A stretch of 64,000 nucleotides of DNA from Pseudomonas morbosilactucae (GCF_023241715.1 NZ_JALQCW010000035.1:37479-101478), one strand, 5' to 3'. Shown: positions 19,998 to 29,555, counted from the stretch's first letter. Translations and numbers: made by a program. The notes: a model not told the origin generated them from the letters alone.

Positions 19998-20618
19998 TTA
20001 GTTTTCGATCTTCGGATCGTTCGGTGTTGCCCGGTTGGCCAGCGCGCCGGCAATAGCCGCTAGGGCAACTCGCTGGTTTGGACTTCGGACTTGCCGGAGT
20101 ATCAATGCATCAAGGGTAAGGCAGTGCCGCCGACGCCATTCGTCTCTAGCATTTGCACGCGCTACTTCTGGCGAAGCACCAACCCCAATTGGTCGTGGAT
20201 CAGGATGCATCTTTGACTCACGCAGCACCTTTTCCACCGGACTCTTGGCTTCTAGTAAACCGTTTTGCTGGAGTTTGCCGGCGGCGGGCAAATAGTGACC
20301 GATATCACCCAAAGCGTTACCAAGGGCTAACCAGTCCTGAGGACGCATGAGCAGGAATGCAGGCGGCACTCCCAGCACATCGGCAATGCGCTCAAGCGTA
20401 TCGAGGTTTGGATTGGCGGCCGAGTCATCCTCTAGCGATTTGAGCGAGCGAAGTGTGCTTCGAGCAATCCCCGTCTCGGCTTGCAACCTGGTGGATGTGA
20501 CTGGCCCTGGTAAGCCGCTGTCGCGCTGCTTACCTGCAACCGCCATCACCGCACTCAGATTCTCGCTAAAGAAGCGTCCAAGCGGCTTAGGTAGGTTTTC
20601 TGGTGACCGGCTGTCCAT
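19998..20618 (-). CDS. XRE-family helix-turn-helix regulator
   Basis: A 206-residue protein with an N-terminal lambda-repressor-like HTH (about residues 38-92: TRLQAETGIARSTLRSLKSLEDDSAANPNLDTLERIADVLGVPPAFLLM) and a C-terminal helical part with a second basic region (EVARANARDEWRRRHCLTLDALILRQVRSPNQRVALAAIAGAL). It heads the minus-strand operon with the YaaW-like, membrane and nuclease genes. Its Shine-Dalgarno lies in one arm of an inverted repeat (20623-20648), so autoregulation is likely. Confidence 0.85.
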   Translation of the reverse strand: MDSRSPENLPKPLGRFFSENLSAVMAVAGKQRDSGLPGPVTSTRLQAETGIARSTLRSLKSLEDDSAANPNLDTLERIADVLGVPPAFLLMRPQDWLALGNALGDIGHYLPAAGKLQQNGLLEAKSPVEKVLRESKMHPDPRPIGVGASPEVARANARDEWRRRHCLTLDALILRQVRSPNQRVALAAIAGALANRATPNDPKIEN

Positions 20619-20622
20619 GTTG

Positions 20623-20648
20623 ATCTCCCGTATTCGATGGCGGGAGAT
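20623..20648 (-). promoter_or_regulatory. Operator or SD-sequestering hairpin of the XRE gene
   Basis: ATCTCCCG and CGGGAGAT are 8-bp arms with a 10-base spacer, 4 bases upstream of the ATG. On the minus strand the proximal arm CGGGAGAT contains the GGGAG ribosome site. It can be a repressor operator or an RNA hairpin that hides the ribosome site. Confidence 0.55.
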
Positions 20649-20965
20649 TACTCAAGAAGATGGGTAGTAGCCATCATTAGTGGAGCTCTAGCGATCCATA
20701 AATATAAAACTTGGAGCGCTTACGCTCCAATAAAGATCGTGCCGTATTTAATACGTTCCCAGTCGATCGCTGGCGTCGATGGCAATACTGAGTAGATATT
20801 CTGTTCTTTCTCGCTGGAAATGGTTTTGCCGCTATGTGGGTCCGGCAGGGTGCTTTAGGCTCTGCACTTGAGGTATCTCCCGTTTTACCGATAACTTGTA
20901 GATTCTTATCCGCGCCGCCCCACCCGGCTGCGCCCCATCAATCAAGATCAGAAGGAGTCGGGGCG
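20649..20965. promoter_or_regulatory. Divergent promoter region with hairpin TTGGAGCG/CGCTCCAA
   Basis: This 317-base region separates the divergent XRE operon and the RNR-like gene. It contains a perfect 8-bp inverted repeat with CTTA loop at 20711-20730 next to an AT-rich stretch, a likely operator. No gene is seen; an open frame from 20834 merges with the RNR-like gene but lacks a ribosome site. Confidence 0.45.
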
Positions 20966-22633
20966 GTGTCTTCAGCCCCGGTAGTAATCATGGACCAGAC
21001 AAATCAGCCTGCACTTCAAGTTCAACCAGCATGGGCGGTCAACAACCCATACCTTGGGATTCTGGCACCGCGATTTTTCGCTGACGTGAACGCATGTGAC
21101 TGGTCCGATCTACCACGGCGAGTGGTTCGGATGTTTGAAACAGTTGAGATGCAATACTCATCTGAAGCTGAAGCGAAAGCTCTGGGGATGAAACTGCATG
21201 CTTTGCTGCATGATGGGGCGTTCTTGCCCAACTCCCCCGTGATGATGAATAGTGAACACGAGAACAGCGCTAATCTATTCGCCTGCCATGTACTGGCTCC
21301 CCCCCTGAATACCAGCGCCATGAAAGTCGCCGGAAAGATCCACGACGGATGTGGCGGCATTGGCTACGACCTGACATCGGTCGACGATCCTGTGGCCATG
21401 ACAATGTTCATTGAGCAGCAGACAGCAATCCTCAATCCAACCCGTAAACGCAAAGCTCACAGCGCTGTAACTCTCCATGCCGACCATCCAATGGTGTCCT
21501 CTTTCATTGGCATGAGCAGTTCGCTGGAGATCACACACACTAACGTCGAACTCGACGGTGAGTTCTTCGCCGCGTTGCATCGCACAGACACTAAGGCCAC
21601 TGCCACCTGGGACGCTGTCTGCTCATCAATCTACAGCACCGGTCGCCCCGCCATCGCATTCGGCGAGCATAAGTCCCTTCGCTCTCCAAATGGGGAACGT
21701 TTGATTCTGAACGTTTGCGGAGAGAGCTTGCTTCGCGAAAACGAGTCCTCACTGATCGGCTCACTGAACGCTTCGAGGTTCATCCACGCTGGTGTGTTCG
21801 ATGAAAACCGCTTTCAAGAGGCTGTAAGCCTTGCAGTGCGTTGCCTGGATAACCTTCACGACATTCAGAATCACGCGTCTGAGGAGGTTGCTGAACGATG
21901 CAAGGAAAGTCGCAAGATCGGTCTGAGCGTCATGGGGTATGCAGACGCTTTGTTGCTGATGGGAAAACGCTACGGGACTGAGCAGGCACTGGAGTTCGCC
22001 TCACGCGTGATGGCACTGATGAAATCGGCTGCTCGGTCAACCAGTGAGCTCTTAGCAACCAACCGAGGCAGCTGCAGCCCTAAACTGTTGCACCCCGGCG
22101 AGCCGCTGCGCCGAAACGCTTCCCTGATGGCCATCGCTGCAAATGGGACTTTGAGCCTGATGGCAAACGTGTCTGGTGGAATCGAACCGGTTTTTAGCTA
22201 TGTGCTTCGCCAGACTGTTGAGAACCGAGTAATTCACCAGCTCCAACCCACCCTCCGCCGCCTGCTTATAGGGCATGACTTAAGTGCTGCGGTGATTGAT
22301 GAAATCACTAATCAGTTGATCAATGGAGATGCCCCGTGTGAGATCGCTTTGATCCCAGCCGCAATACGGGAAACGATGATTCGTGCACATGACCTCACTC
22401 CAAGCGAACACATTCGCACCCAGGCTACGTTCCAATCGTTCATCGATGGGGGGATTTCAAAGACAATCAACCTGCCCTCCAGTAGCACTCTAGACGACAT
22501 TGCAAAGGCTATTCTGAACGCCCGCGCAAGTGGTTGCGTTGGAATATCTCTTTATCGGGATGGGAGCATCAGCGGGCAACCTACACAGATGGCAAGCGCC
22601 AACGAGTCGACTTCAACAGTAGTCGCCGCTTGA
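20966..22633 (+). CDS. Class II (B12-dependent) ribonucleotide-reductase-like protein, divergent
   Basis: A compact 555-residue relative of NrdJ. Visible family features are ANLFACHVLAP (Cys107, matching the first redox cysteine), the finger loop N249-V-C251-G-E253 with the catalytic thiyl cysteine and its Asn/Glu partners, NVSGGIEPVFS, and SGCVGISLYRDGS near the end. The usual second redox cysteine (AC-NLGSIN in the family) is replaced here by Ser262 in ESSLIGSLN, and no C-terminal Cys pair is present. Normal thiol-driven reduction is therefore doubtful. The GTG at 20966 was chosen because AAGGAG lies 8 bases upstream; an ATG at 20990 is an alternative. It is coupled to the kinase gene. Confidence 0.8.
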   Translation: MSSAPVVIMDQTNQPALQVQPAWAVNNPYLGILAPRFFADVNACDWSDLPRRVVRMFETVEMQYSSEAEAKALGMKLHALLHDGAFLPNSPVMMNSEHENSANLFACHVLAPPLNTSAMKVAGKIHDGCGGIGYDLTSVDDPVAMTMFIEQQTAILNPTRKRKAHSAVTLHADHPMVSSFIGMSSSLEITHTNVELDGEFFAALHRTDTKATATWDAVCSSIYSTGRPAIAFGEHKSLRSPNGERLILNVCGESLLRENESSLIGSLNASRFIHAGVFDENRFQEAVSLAVRCLDNLHDIQNHASEEVAERCKESRKIGLSVMGYADALLLMGKRYGTEQALEFASRVMALMKSAARSTSELLATNRGSCSPKLLHPGEPLRRNASLMAIAANGTLSLMANVSGGIEPVFSYVLRQTVENRVIHQLQPTLRRLLIGHDLSAAVIDEITNQLINGDAPCEIALIPAAIRETMIRAHDLTPSEHIRTQATFQSFIDGGISKTINLPSSSTLDDIAKAILNARASGCVGISLYRDGSISGQPTQMASANESTSTVVAA

Positions 22634-23259
22634 AACGCCAGTTGGTCGTATCCTTTGACGGGCCGAAAGCCACAGGCAAGACGACTGTGCTTGAAGCTAC
22701 GGCTCCTTGCCTGCGGGCGGCAGGCCACAATGTGGTTTGTCTTTGTGAAAAGGAGCTCGACCCTTTCCGGCCGGTAACATTGGAACTGATCAAGGAGCTC
22801 ACTTCAAATCCGAACCTAGGGTTGGAACGTGAAGTATGTCTACAGTTGGCTAAAGGAAGGGCATGGATCACAGAGAACGTCATTGAGTCACAGGATCTTG
22901 GCAGCATTGTCCTCATCGATCGCTGGTACCCGTCAGACTCCGCATTCCGGAGAATCCTGCCCTTTCCTGAGATACTGCAGCTGAACCTCGACATGGGCGT
23001 ACGGATCCCTGACCTACACGTTGGGGTTATCACAGCGCCGGATATCTCGTGGGAACGTGCTGCGAGGCGCGCTCGCGGACTGAATAGCCTGGTGATCAAA
23101 AACGCTGCAGAACACTCAGCTTGCTCAGCTGCATTCGAAAATGCCATCGCGAAGTATCAGTGGTTCTCCTGCCGTAATGAATTGACTGTGCAAGATGCGG
23201 TCAACAATGTGCACGACGGTGTCCTGCGTGTATGCGCCGACTTAGCCATTAAAGGATGA
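22630..23259 (+). CDS. dTMP-kinase-like P-loop kinase
   Basis: A 209-residue nucleoside-monophosphate kinase fold with Walker A GPKATGKTT near the N-terminus, a DRWYPSD segment that matches the thymidylate kinase DR motif (DRY/DRW), and a lid-like basic stretch (ERAARRARGLNS). It probably begins at TTG 22630, which overlaps the TGA of the RNR-like gene; no ATG is available in a better place. Coupling to an RNR-like gene suggests joint action on deoxynucleotide pools, as in phage-encoded nucleotide cassettes. The substrate cannot be read from sequence. Confidence 0.75.
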   Translation: MKRQLVVSFDGPKATGKTTVLEATAPCLRAAGHNVVCLCEKELDPFRPVTLELIKELTSNPNLGLEREVCLQLAKGRAWITENVIESQDLGSIVLIDRWYPSDSAFRRILPFPEILQLNLDMGVRIPDLHVGVITAPDISWERAARRARGLNSLVIKNAAEHSACSAAFENAIAKYQWFSCRNELTVQDAVNNVHDGVLRVCADLAIKG

Positions 23260-23413
23260 AATACCCAGTAACGCCTTCATCGTCACTGAAGGCGACAACT
23301 ACAACGGCGCTTGAAGTCAGGTCGTGGCTGAATTGCTCAATACGTCCGGGGGCTACAAGGTCGAGGGAGAAGACGATCCACCAGTTTATCTGGAGATTCG
23401 CTTCATCGATTAG
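23255..23413 (+). pseudogene. Possible remnant of a small third gene
   Basis: Directly after the kinase gene one frame reads DEIPSNAFIVTEGDNYNGA, then TGA, then SQVVAELLNTSGGYKVEGEDDPPVYLEIRFID and a stop. The protein-like composition on both sides of a single in-frame TGA suggests a decayed small gene. A start at GTG 23325 would give only about 29 residues. Confidence 0.3.
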
Positions 23414-23712
23414 AGCCAGTGCTCTGGGATGGCTATTACATAATTTTTAGCCACGGATTGGAGCGTTGCGATGATTTCCGTGTGACGAGCCCGCTCTATC
23501 TCTTGCCAGTGCGCACGTCGAGCAAGAAGAGCTTTCAGCTCTTCTAAATTGTACATCTTGAGCCGGTGGAAGTTCCCCCAGCTCGGAGTGCCAAATAGAT
23601 TGTAGATCACCACGGTACCATCACGCTCACTAGCAAGTCGTTTGTCGCCCGTAAGCTTTTCCACCGCCTCTTCAGCATCGTCTCTATCATCGTAGGTGTT
23701 GATAAGTTTCAT
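23410..23712 (-). CDS. Hypothetical protein, function unknown
   Basis: A 100-residue protein starting MKLINTYDDRDDAEEAVEKLTGDKRLASERDGTVVIYNLFGTPSW. The composition is typical of a soluble small protein, with an N-terminal alpha/beta part and a helical middle (LEELKALLARRAHWQEIERARHTEIIATL). It lies downstream of the DUF499 ATPase gene on the same strand, 107 bases after its end, and may belong to that transcript. I do not recognise the family. Confidence 0.6.
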   Translation of the reverse strand: MKLINTYDDRDDAEEAVEKLTGDKRLASERDGTVVIYNLFGTPSWGNFHRLKMYNLEELKALLARRAHWQEIERARHTEIIATLQSVAKNYVIAIPEHWL

Positions 23713-23819
23713 GTGGGCCCGGAGCAAATGTTTGGACTGATTGTTTTCGATAGCACTGGCTAGGCTGTGCGGTCGCTGACCGTAAGCCAGTTTCCGCTCA
23801 GCTCCATCCTAGAACTCAG

Positions 23820-26702
23820 TCACTCTTCGAACGCTTGATTTTTGAACTTAAGCAGATTGCAGTTTTCACGCACAGCCCGCTGCGTACTGTCATCGAATCC
23901 TGCAGATGATTCGGCCTCAATCTCGACTGAGATTCTCACATTGATCCCCGGTTTCTGTGTAAACAGCATCAATACCTCGTCGGCCAAGTCTGAGAACTGC
24001 AACTTAGCTTTGACCGGATCGAGTTCAACGGTGCCGAAGAACATCCGCTTTTTGGCAACAGGGCCCGGTGCTGGCATAGGGGCCGGAGAGCCACTGCTGG
24101 AGGGCGAAGGCAAAGGTCCAGAATCGTCATCCGCATCATTCCCTGTAGCATTACTTCCTGATCCAGCGCCCGACACGTCGCGTCCATGCGTCGCAGGCAT
24201 AGCAGCGGCCTCGCGCTCAGCGGCCTCGGCCGCAAGCTTGGCCGAAAAGTCGGAAGCTGCCTTGGGTTCGATCAGCAATAATGTGTCGTCGAAAATCACC
24301 GAAGTGTTTTCGGCGAATTGGAAGCCCTGATAGCGGCCTTCCTCATTGCCATAGGCGACGCCGAAGAAGTCACGCGAACTTATTCCGACACCAATCGCCA
24401 TCCGTAGAGTATCCGCGTCGAGGAGCCGAGGCAGATACAGGTAATGACATGTTTTGTGCCAAGTCTCGACCGCGCTAAAGGCGGGAGCATCATCTTTCCA
24501 AAACCATGTCCGCATCAGATTTGACAGATGGATGGGTGACCATTCGGTGATGAGTAGTTCGTGTTCTTTGAGAATTTTCTCAATCTCGTCGGCACGATTC
24601 GCCACTGCCGGGTTAACTTGGAAATGCTCCCATTGGAGATCACCGATGCCCTTACCAGGCTTAGCCTCCTGCATGGGGGCCAATAGCCATTTGTAGGTCT
24701 CGCGCACCATGCGCGCCAGACCTTCGTTGGCCTGTTCGAGGCTACTCGACGCTTGCTTGGCTTGGTGCTGATCGAGATTGAGGCGGCCCTCCTTCACATC
24801 AGCCACGATGGACTGCCAAGCGAGCGCTGAGCACACATGATCCTTGAGGCGGCTGACGTTGTCGGCGTCCGGCGCCAAGAAAATCAGCCGATTTTGTTTC
24901 TGCCGAGCCAGATCTCCGCGTTGCCTCAAGATCGCCAACGCGGCATCGGTCGCTGGGCCTTGCGCAGATCGCCCAAATGTGGCCTCTGGATGCAGGACCA
25001 CGATCCGCAACGCCAAATCATCAGGAACACTCGCGCTCTCAGTGAAGACGTGTACTCCGCCGAAGGATCCAGGCGCAAAACGCAGTTTTTCGCGTATGTA
25101 AGGGTAGACATCCTCACGTAGGTTGAACCGGCGCTTGCGGTCTTCCATTTCACGACGAAGATTTGGCCGGGTATCGAACCAGTATCTGTTATTCGCGCTG
25201 TTGAAGTATTGAAGACGGTCAACCAAGGAGCGGACGCCATCCTTATAGTGTCCCAGCACCTGCCCAGGCTGCGCGCAGCCCAGCATCAGGTTTTCAAGCT
25301 CAATGCCCCTATGGTGCTTTGATCCGCCAACAGCCCCCGCATCTGGAGCAGATCCGAGGAATACGGCTCTCGCGATTCGGCGGCAAGCCAAGATGGACCC
25401 GAACAGCGGCTTCGCGTTGTCGAGTTCAGTCGTGATCGCCCGCTCGCCATCAATATCGCGCTCGAGGACGGGATCCCACCCCTGTGGCAGATAGTAGATA
25501 GCCTCGTTGCGGGTGTCCGAGTCATACAGCGGCAGACTTCCAGGCTGGATCATTAGATCGTTATTGCCGTCAGTCCAAAGGCGATGGATCACCTTGGCCA
25601 TGAATTTCAAAATACCGCGGGTGCGCTGGAAATTGTCAAGCGAGGACCAATCCTCGTAGAGCCTATCGAAGACCTCCGGATGGATCGGATACGCATGCTT
25701 CATCCGGTCAAAATAGTGGCTGTCTTGTGTATCTGGGGGAAAATCTCCCGCGTTGGCTGAGTAGAAGTCCGCATAAGCCCGGCACACCTCTTCTGCGCCT
25801 AGCTGATCAGAGATGTTGGCGAACAAACGCCGGCGTACAATTTCGAACGCTTCTTCGGTTGCCACAGGCTTCCATAGCGCCTGAACACGTCCAAAATAAT
25901 GTTCTAAAGCTCGTAAAGCTTTTATCCCTTGCTGGCTGCCTGCCTCCCGATCAGAGTACGGCAGCGATGCCAGGAGTATTGCCGTCGGCACTGCCTTTAA
26001 TGCCTCGGTGAGTGACTGGACAAAAGAAATTTGTGTGTCGTATGTGCCGCCAGAGAGAGTCTTACCTTCCTCAAACTGGGAGACGAAACGAACCAGCTCA
26101 TCCATTAATATGATGCAAGGCGCACGCGAGGCCAACATCTGGGCTAGCGCGCTCTTACCAGGCGCAGTGCCATTTTCATCGGCCTCCTGCACCATCGCGT
26201 AACTCTCCGCGCCTCCGAGTTGCCAAGCGAGCTCACCCCAGATCGTCTTCACAGCGAACTCGCCATGCTTGCGTGGCTTGCTAGCCAAGTCGAGCAAGTC
26301 GACACCATCTAGCACCGCGACGTTTGCCCTCGGCAGTTCTTGGATACCTGCCGCGTCAAGGATTGGCGAGATGCCTTGGAGCTGACTTGCTGGAAGTGTG
26401 CCTTTCGCCAAGTGATAAACGGCGAGCAGGGTATGTGTCTTACCGCCGCCAAACGCAGTCTGGAGCTGGACGACCGGATCGCCACCTTTGCCAGCGAGGC
26501 GCTTGACTACCGAGTCGAGCAACAGGCGCATACCCTCGGTGATGAACGTACGCTGAAAGAACAGCGCAGCGTCCTGGTACTCCTCGGATGCCGAGCCTTG
26601 ATGAACACGCGAAATATCGGCCGCGAATTCGGCCTGCTGAAACGTGCCTTTGAGGACGTCCTCATGAGGAACGGCGATCTCGCGCCATGGTTTAAGGCTC
26701 AT
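23820..26702 (-). CDS. DUF499 AAA+ ATPase of the defence operon
   Basis: A 960-residue predicted ATPase. It starts MSLKPWREIAVPHEDVLKGTFQQAEFAADI, has Walker A GGGKTH (residues 85-90), Walker B CIILMDEL (about 196-203) and a sensor-like LLASLPYSDRE. The N-terminal 640 residues match the DUF499 family, followed by helical regions, a low-complexity Ser/Gly/Pro linker (about 855-895) and a C-terminal domain (MFFGTVELDPVKAKLQFSDLADEV). It is the third gene after a SNF2 helicase and a DUF1156 methyltransferase, with a 12-base gap. DUF499 proteins have repeatedly been noted beside DUF1156 enzymes in defence islands. Confidence 0.88.
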   Translation of the reverse strand: MSLKPWREIAVPHEDVLKGTFQQAEFAADISRVHQGSASEEYQDAALFFQRTFITEGMRLLLDSVVKRLAGKGGDPVVQLQTAFGGGKTHTLLAVYHLAKGTLPASQLQGISPILDAAGIQELPRANVAVLDGVDLLDLASKPRKHGEFAVKTIWGELAWQLGGAESYAMVQEADENGTAPGKSALAQMLASRAPCIILMDELVRFVSQFEEGKTLSGGTYDTQISFVQSLTEALKAVPTAILLASLPYSDREAGSQQGIKALRALEHYFGRVQALWKPVATEEAFEIVRRRLFANISDQLGAEEVCRAYADFYSANAGDFPPDTQDSHYFDRMKHAYPIHPEVFDRLYEDWSSLDNFQRTRGILKFMAKVIHRLWTDGNNDLMIQPGSLPLYDSDTRNEAIYYLPQGWDPVLERDIDGERAITTELDNAKPLFGSILACRRIARAVFLGSAPDAGAVGGSKHHRGIELENLMLGCAQPGQVLGHYKDGVRSLVDRLQYFNSANNRYWFDTRPNLRREMEDRKRRFNLREDVYPYIREKLRFAPGSFGGVHVFTESASVPDDLALRIVVLHPEATFGRSAQGPATDAALAILRQRGDLARQKQNRLIFLAPDADNVSRLKDHVCSALAWQSIVADVKEGRLNLDQHQAKQASSSLEQANEGLARMVRETYKWLLAPMQEAKPGKGIGDLQWEHFQVNPAVANRADEIEKILKEHELLITEWSPIHLSNLMRTWFWKDDAPAFSAVETWHKTCHYLYLPRLLDADTLRMAIGVGISSRDFFGVAYGNEEGRYQGFQFAENTSVIFDDTLLLIEPKAASDFSAKLAAEAAEREAAAMPATHGRDVSGAGSGSNATGNDADDDSGPLPSPSSSGSPAPMPAPGPVAKKRMFFGTVELDPVKAKLQFSDLADEVLMLFTQKPGINVRISVEIEAESSAGFDDSTQRAVRENCNLLKFKNQAFEE

Positions 26703-26714
26703 TCTTTTGCTCCC

Positions 26715-29555
26715 TTAGATTTCAATAATGCCTTGCGAGCCATACTGGCCCTTCTCATGCGAAGCGACTTCGATGGCAGTCCACGAAGCGATCAACTCGT
26801 TATAGGCCCGGGCCTCGTCGGCCCAGCCTTTCCGCTCACACAGCGTGTAAAGGCGGTAAGCGAGATTTCTAATGTTGTCCGCTCGTGCCGGCATTCCCCC
26901 TAGCAACGAGCCAGATGCGGCCTCCCCTTGCGTTTGGAGAGCCCTGATCATTTGATGCAAAGCCTCCCAAACTGGAGTGTTGTTGTCGTTCTCTGGCATC
27001 CAATCGGCTGGATATTCCGAAGGTTTGAGTAGCCGGACCTTTCCGGCCCCAGACTCCACAACGCCTGCCGCACCCAGGCCTTGTACGCTGGTTCCCTTCG
27101 CGCGAGCTAATACGTCTGCTTGACCAAAATCGCCTTCTGCCCAACCTTGGCCATCAAACCAGGAGAGGCAAAACTGGGTGTCCGAGTCAAAGTCATCTAC
27201 ACCCTCGGTCAGCATCTTATTGATCAATGTGAGCGCGGTGTGGACGGTCATAAGTTTGCCGTCGGCTTCAAGGACGGCCGAGTACTTCGAGAAAATCGCC
27301 ATACCTGGCCCGATCACGGCCTGCGCCAAATCGACTGGGGCCACCGGCGAAACGCCTTCTGCACCACCGATCATTACATCGAGTGCCTCGGCCAAATGCT
27401 CTTTGAGTTCGCGTTGGAATTCGCGCCGGGAAATAGCCTTCGCATCCGCGTCGCGCTTGCGACAAACCAAGACAATGGATGAAGCCAATGCGTTGGAGCC
27501 AATAGCTCGTCCTCGCACGCCTCGCTCCGTTCGTACCGGCCACGTTCCCGTGATTACAAATTCAGCCTTGATGACGGACTCAAGGAAGCTTTCCCATCCG
27601 GACGACGCTGTGCCCGTCGCCCCAGTGTCGCTCTGTTTGAACGCGTAGTAGATGGTCACCGGTACCGATTCGTTGGCCTTATCATGCATCCGCTTTAAAG
27701 CCAACGTCATGCCGTCAGTGAAATGCTTCATCGCATCATTGATATCATCGTAGAGGCTATGCGAAGCGACTAACTCGTCGGCCTTAGGCGTTTGCCGTGT
27801 CGCAAAAATGTCTGGAAACACTTGACGCAGGCAAGGCCGCATCCAAATGTAGAAAAAATCGGACAAGTTCGAGTAGGGTACGTTGTCATAATAAGGCGGG
27901 TCAGTCGACACTACGGTTTGAGTTTCGATTGGCAACGACGCATTAGCCGCGTCGAGCTGCATGGCGTGGCCAGTTGCCGTGGCTGGCAACAAATCTATCA
28001 CCCTGGCTATCCAGCCAAGGGCGCTTGTCCAAGATCCGCCGCCGTCCGTTAAAGGATTGACTTCGCCATAGTCCCAAACAATGGGCAAAGCATGTGTAGT
28101 GAAAGCGCCTTTAACAAATTCACCACCAGATTCCCATGAAGACAAAGTGTTCCAATAATTCGCCACTCTACCCACACCGCAGGCCAAGTAAACTGATACC
28201 GCCTCAGCATATGCGGTCGCGCCCGTGCCCCCTTGCTCGAGGCCCAGGTTGTCGTCCCTCATCCCCGCTTTGATCGCGTCTTTGCGAATCTCCTCTCTAG
28301 CTTCAACTACCAGAGCGCAAAACGTTGTTAGCGCGAATTGCTGTCGCAGATTGAAAAGGCTTTGAAAGGTCTTCATGCCGTAGACAACGACATTGGTGCA
28401 ACCCGACCAATGAAGGATTTCAGCCTCCGGCGCGCTAGGCTCCATCGCCGAGAAGTCTGGCTCCTCCATTTCGCTAGCCGCGACATAGACCTTGCCTTTC
28501 GTCGTCTGCACGACCGCCGCCATCAGTCTCTGCCCCATACGCCCAGCCAGCCCTTCCGTTCGGATATAGGTGAGCGGAATCGGCGAGTCGGTTAAAATAC
28601 AAACACCGCCACGGCCTCCGACCGTGCTCTTGATGGCTGGTGTGCCACCCTCCTGCAGAACGAACGAATAACTAAGCTTGTCGTCGGCGACCTGAGGCAC
28701 CATGTAGATCTCGCGGCCCTCACGTTTCGCGAGTTGGAAGGACTTTGCGAGCGGAATATGCATGCCACCAGCAGCCGGATTAGGACTGGCTACTGTTCGG
28801 CACCATAGCCAAGTTAGGACCGTACCCGTACCGCCGCCCAGCCTGGCCGGTAACTTTATCTGCGCATAGCGCTCCCCCAGCCTCTCTGCAGCTTTTTGAC
28901 CGATCCAGGTGCCGTATCGGCGGAGATCCTCGGACAGGCCCCGTGCACCGGTCCAAAGCTCGGGAATGCGCTGCTGCCGTGCCGCCAGTGACAGTGGTCC
29001 AACCGGAGCCATGTCTTTAAACTTCGGCGGGATCTCGATCATCGCCTTGTTCAGAACAACAGGAACAGGATTGAGGTCGGTAGCGTAGCTCTCAAAGCCG
29101 AGGCGCTGTGCTTCTAAAGGTAGAGATCCGCCACCCGCGAACGGGTCATGAAACACTGGCAGCACCTCGGGATCAAATCCGGGAACGCCAGGATTGAGGT
29201 CGCACGTCTCCTTCCACGATTTGCGGATCTCCGCGCGCGCGCGGTCAAGGACCTCTTTGTTGTCCGTGTTCTCCCACTTGACCAAATCCCGAATGATATT
29301 AAAAAGTCGCTCCCGCTCGACCTTTGCCCTCTCCTTGTTTACGCCGCGGCCTAGATGTCGTTCATAGCCAGGGTCATTGACCATCTGTGCGAAAAGGATG
29401 GCGCGTGCAGATGCCAACGGACGCCGGGCAAACCAGAGATGGAGCGTCGATGGATGGCCATGGCGGATTGACTTTTCTTTTGAGGAGGCCGCATTGATGT
29501 CGTCGAGCGGCAGTGCCACTTCAATCAGCTTCTTGGGTGTTTTAATCAGTGTCAT
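26715..29555 (-). CDS. DUF1156 adenine-specific DNA methyltransferase
   Basis: A 946-residue enzyme. The DUF1156 N-terminus (KTPKKLIEVALPLDDINAASSKEKSIRHGHPSTLHLWFARRPL) is followed by an SAM-binding motif (DPFAGGG, residues 137-143) and the catalytic DPPYYDN (residues 552-558), typical of N6-adenine or N4-cytosine amino-methyltransferases in the beta order. The family is annotated as adenine-specific. The ATG overlaps the helicase stop by four bases. It probably marks host DNA, while the helicase and ATPase act on unmodified DNA; that division of labour is inference. Confidence 0.9.
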   Translation of the reverse strand: MTLIKTPKKLIEVALPLDDINAASSKEKSIRHGHPSTLHLWFARRPLASARAILFAQMVNDPGYERHLGRGVNKERAKVERERLFNIIRDLVKWENTDNKEVLDRARAEIRKSWKETCDLNPGVPGFDPEVLPVFHDPFAGGGSLPLEAQRLGFESYATDLNPVPVVLNKAMIEIPPKFKDMAPVGPLSLAARQQRIPELWTGARGLSEDLRRYGTWIGQKAAERLGERYAQIKLPARLGGGTGTVLTWLWCRTVASPNPAAGGMHIPLAKSFQLAKREGREIYMVPQVADDKLSYSFVLQEGGTPAIKSTVGGRGGVCILTDSPIPLTYIRTEGLAGRMGQRLMAAVVQTTKGKVYVAASEMEEPDFSAMEPSAPEAEILHWSGCTNVVVYGMKTFQSLFNLRQQFALTTFCALVVEAREEIRKDAIKAGMRDDNLGLEQGGTGATAYAEAVSVYLACGVGRVANYWNTLSSWESGGEFVKGAFTTHALPIVWDYGEVNPLTDGGGSWTSALGWIARVIDLLPATATGHAMQLDAANASLPIETQTVVSTDPPYYDNVPYSNLSDFFYIWMRPCLRQVFPDIFATRQTPKADELVASHSLYDDINDAMKHFTDGMTLALKRMHDKANESVPVTIYYAFKQSDTGATGTASSGWESFLESVIKAEFVITGTWPVRTERGVRGRAIGSNALASSIVLVCRKRDADAKAISRREFQRELKEHLAEALDVMIGGAEGVSPVAPVDLAQAVIGPGMAIFSKYSAVLEADGKLMTVHTALTLINKMLTEGVDDFDSDTQFCLSWFDGQGWAEGDFGQADVLARAKGTSVQGLGAAGVVESGAGKVRLLKPSEYPADWMPENDNNTPVWEALHQMIRALQTQGEAASGSLLGGMPARADNIRNLAYRLYTLCERKGWADEARAYNELIASWTAIEVASHEKGQYGSQGIIEI

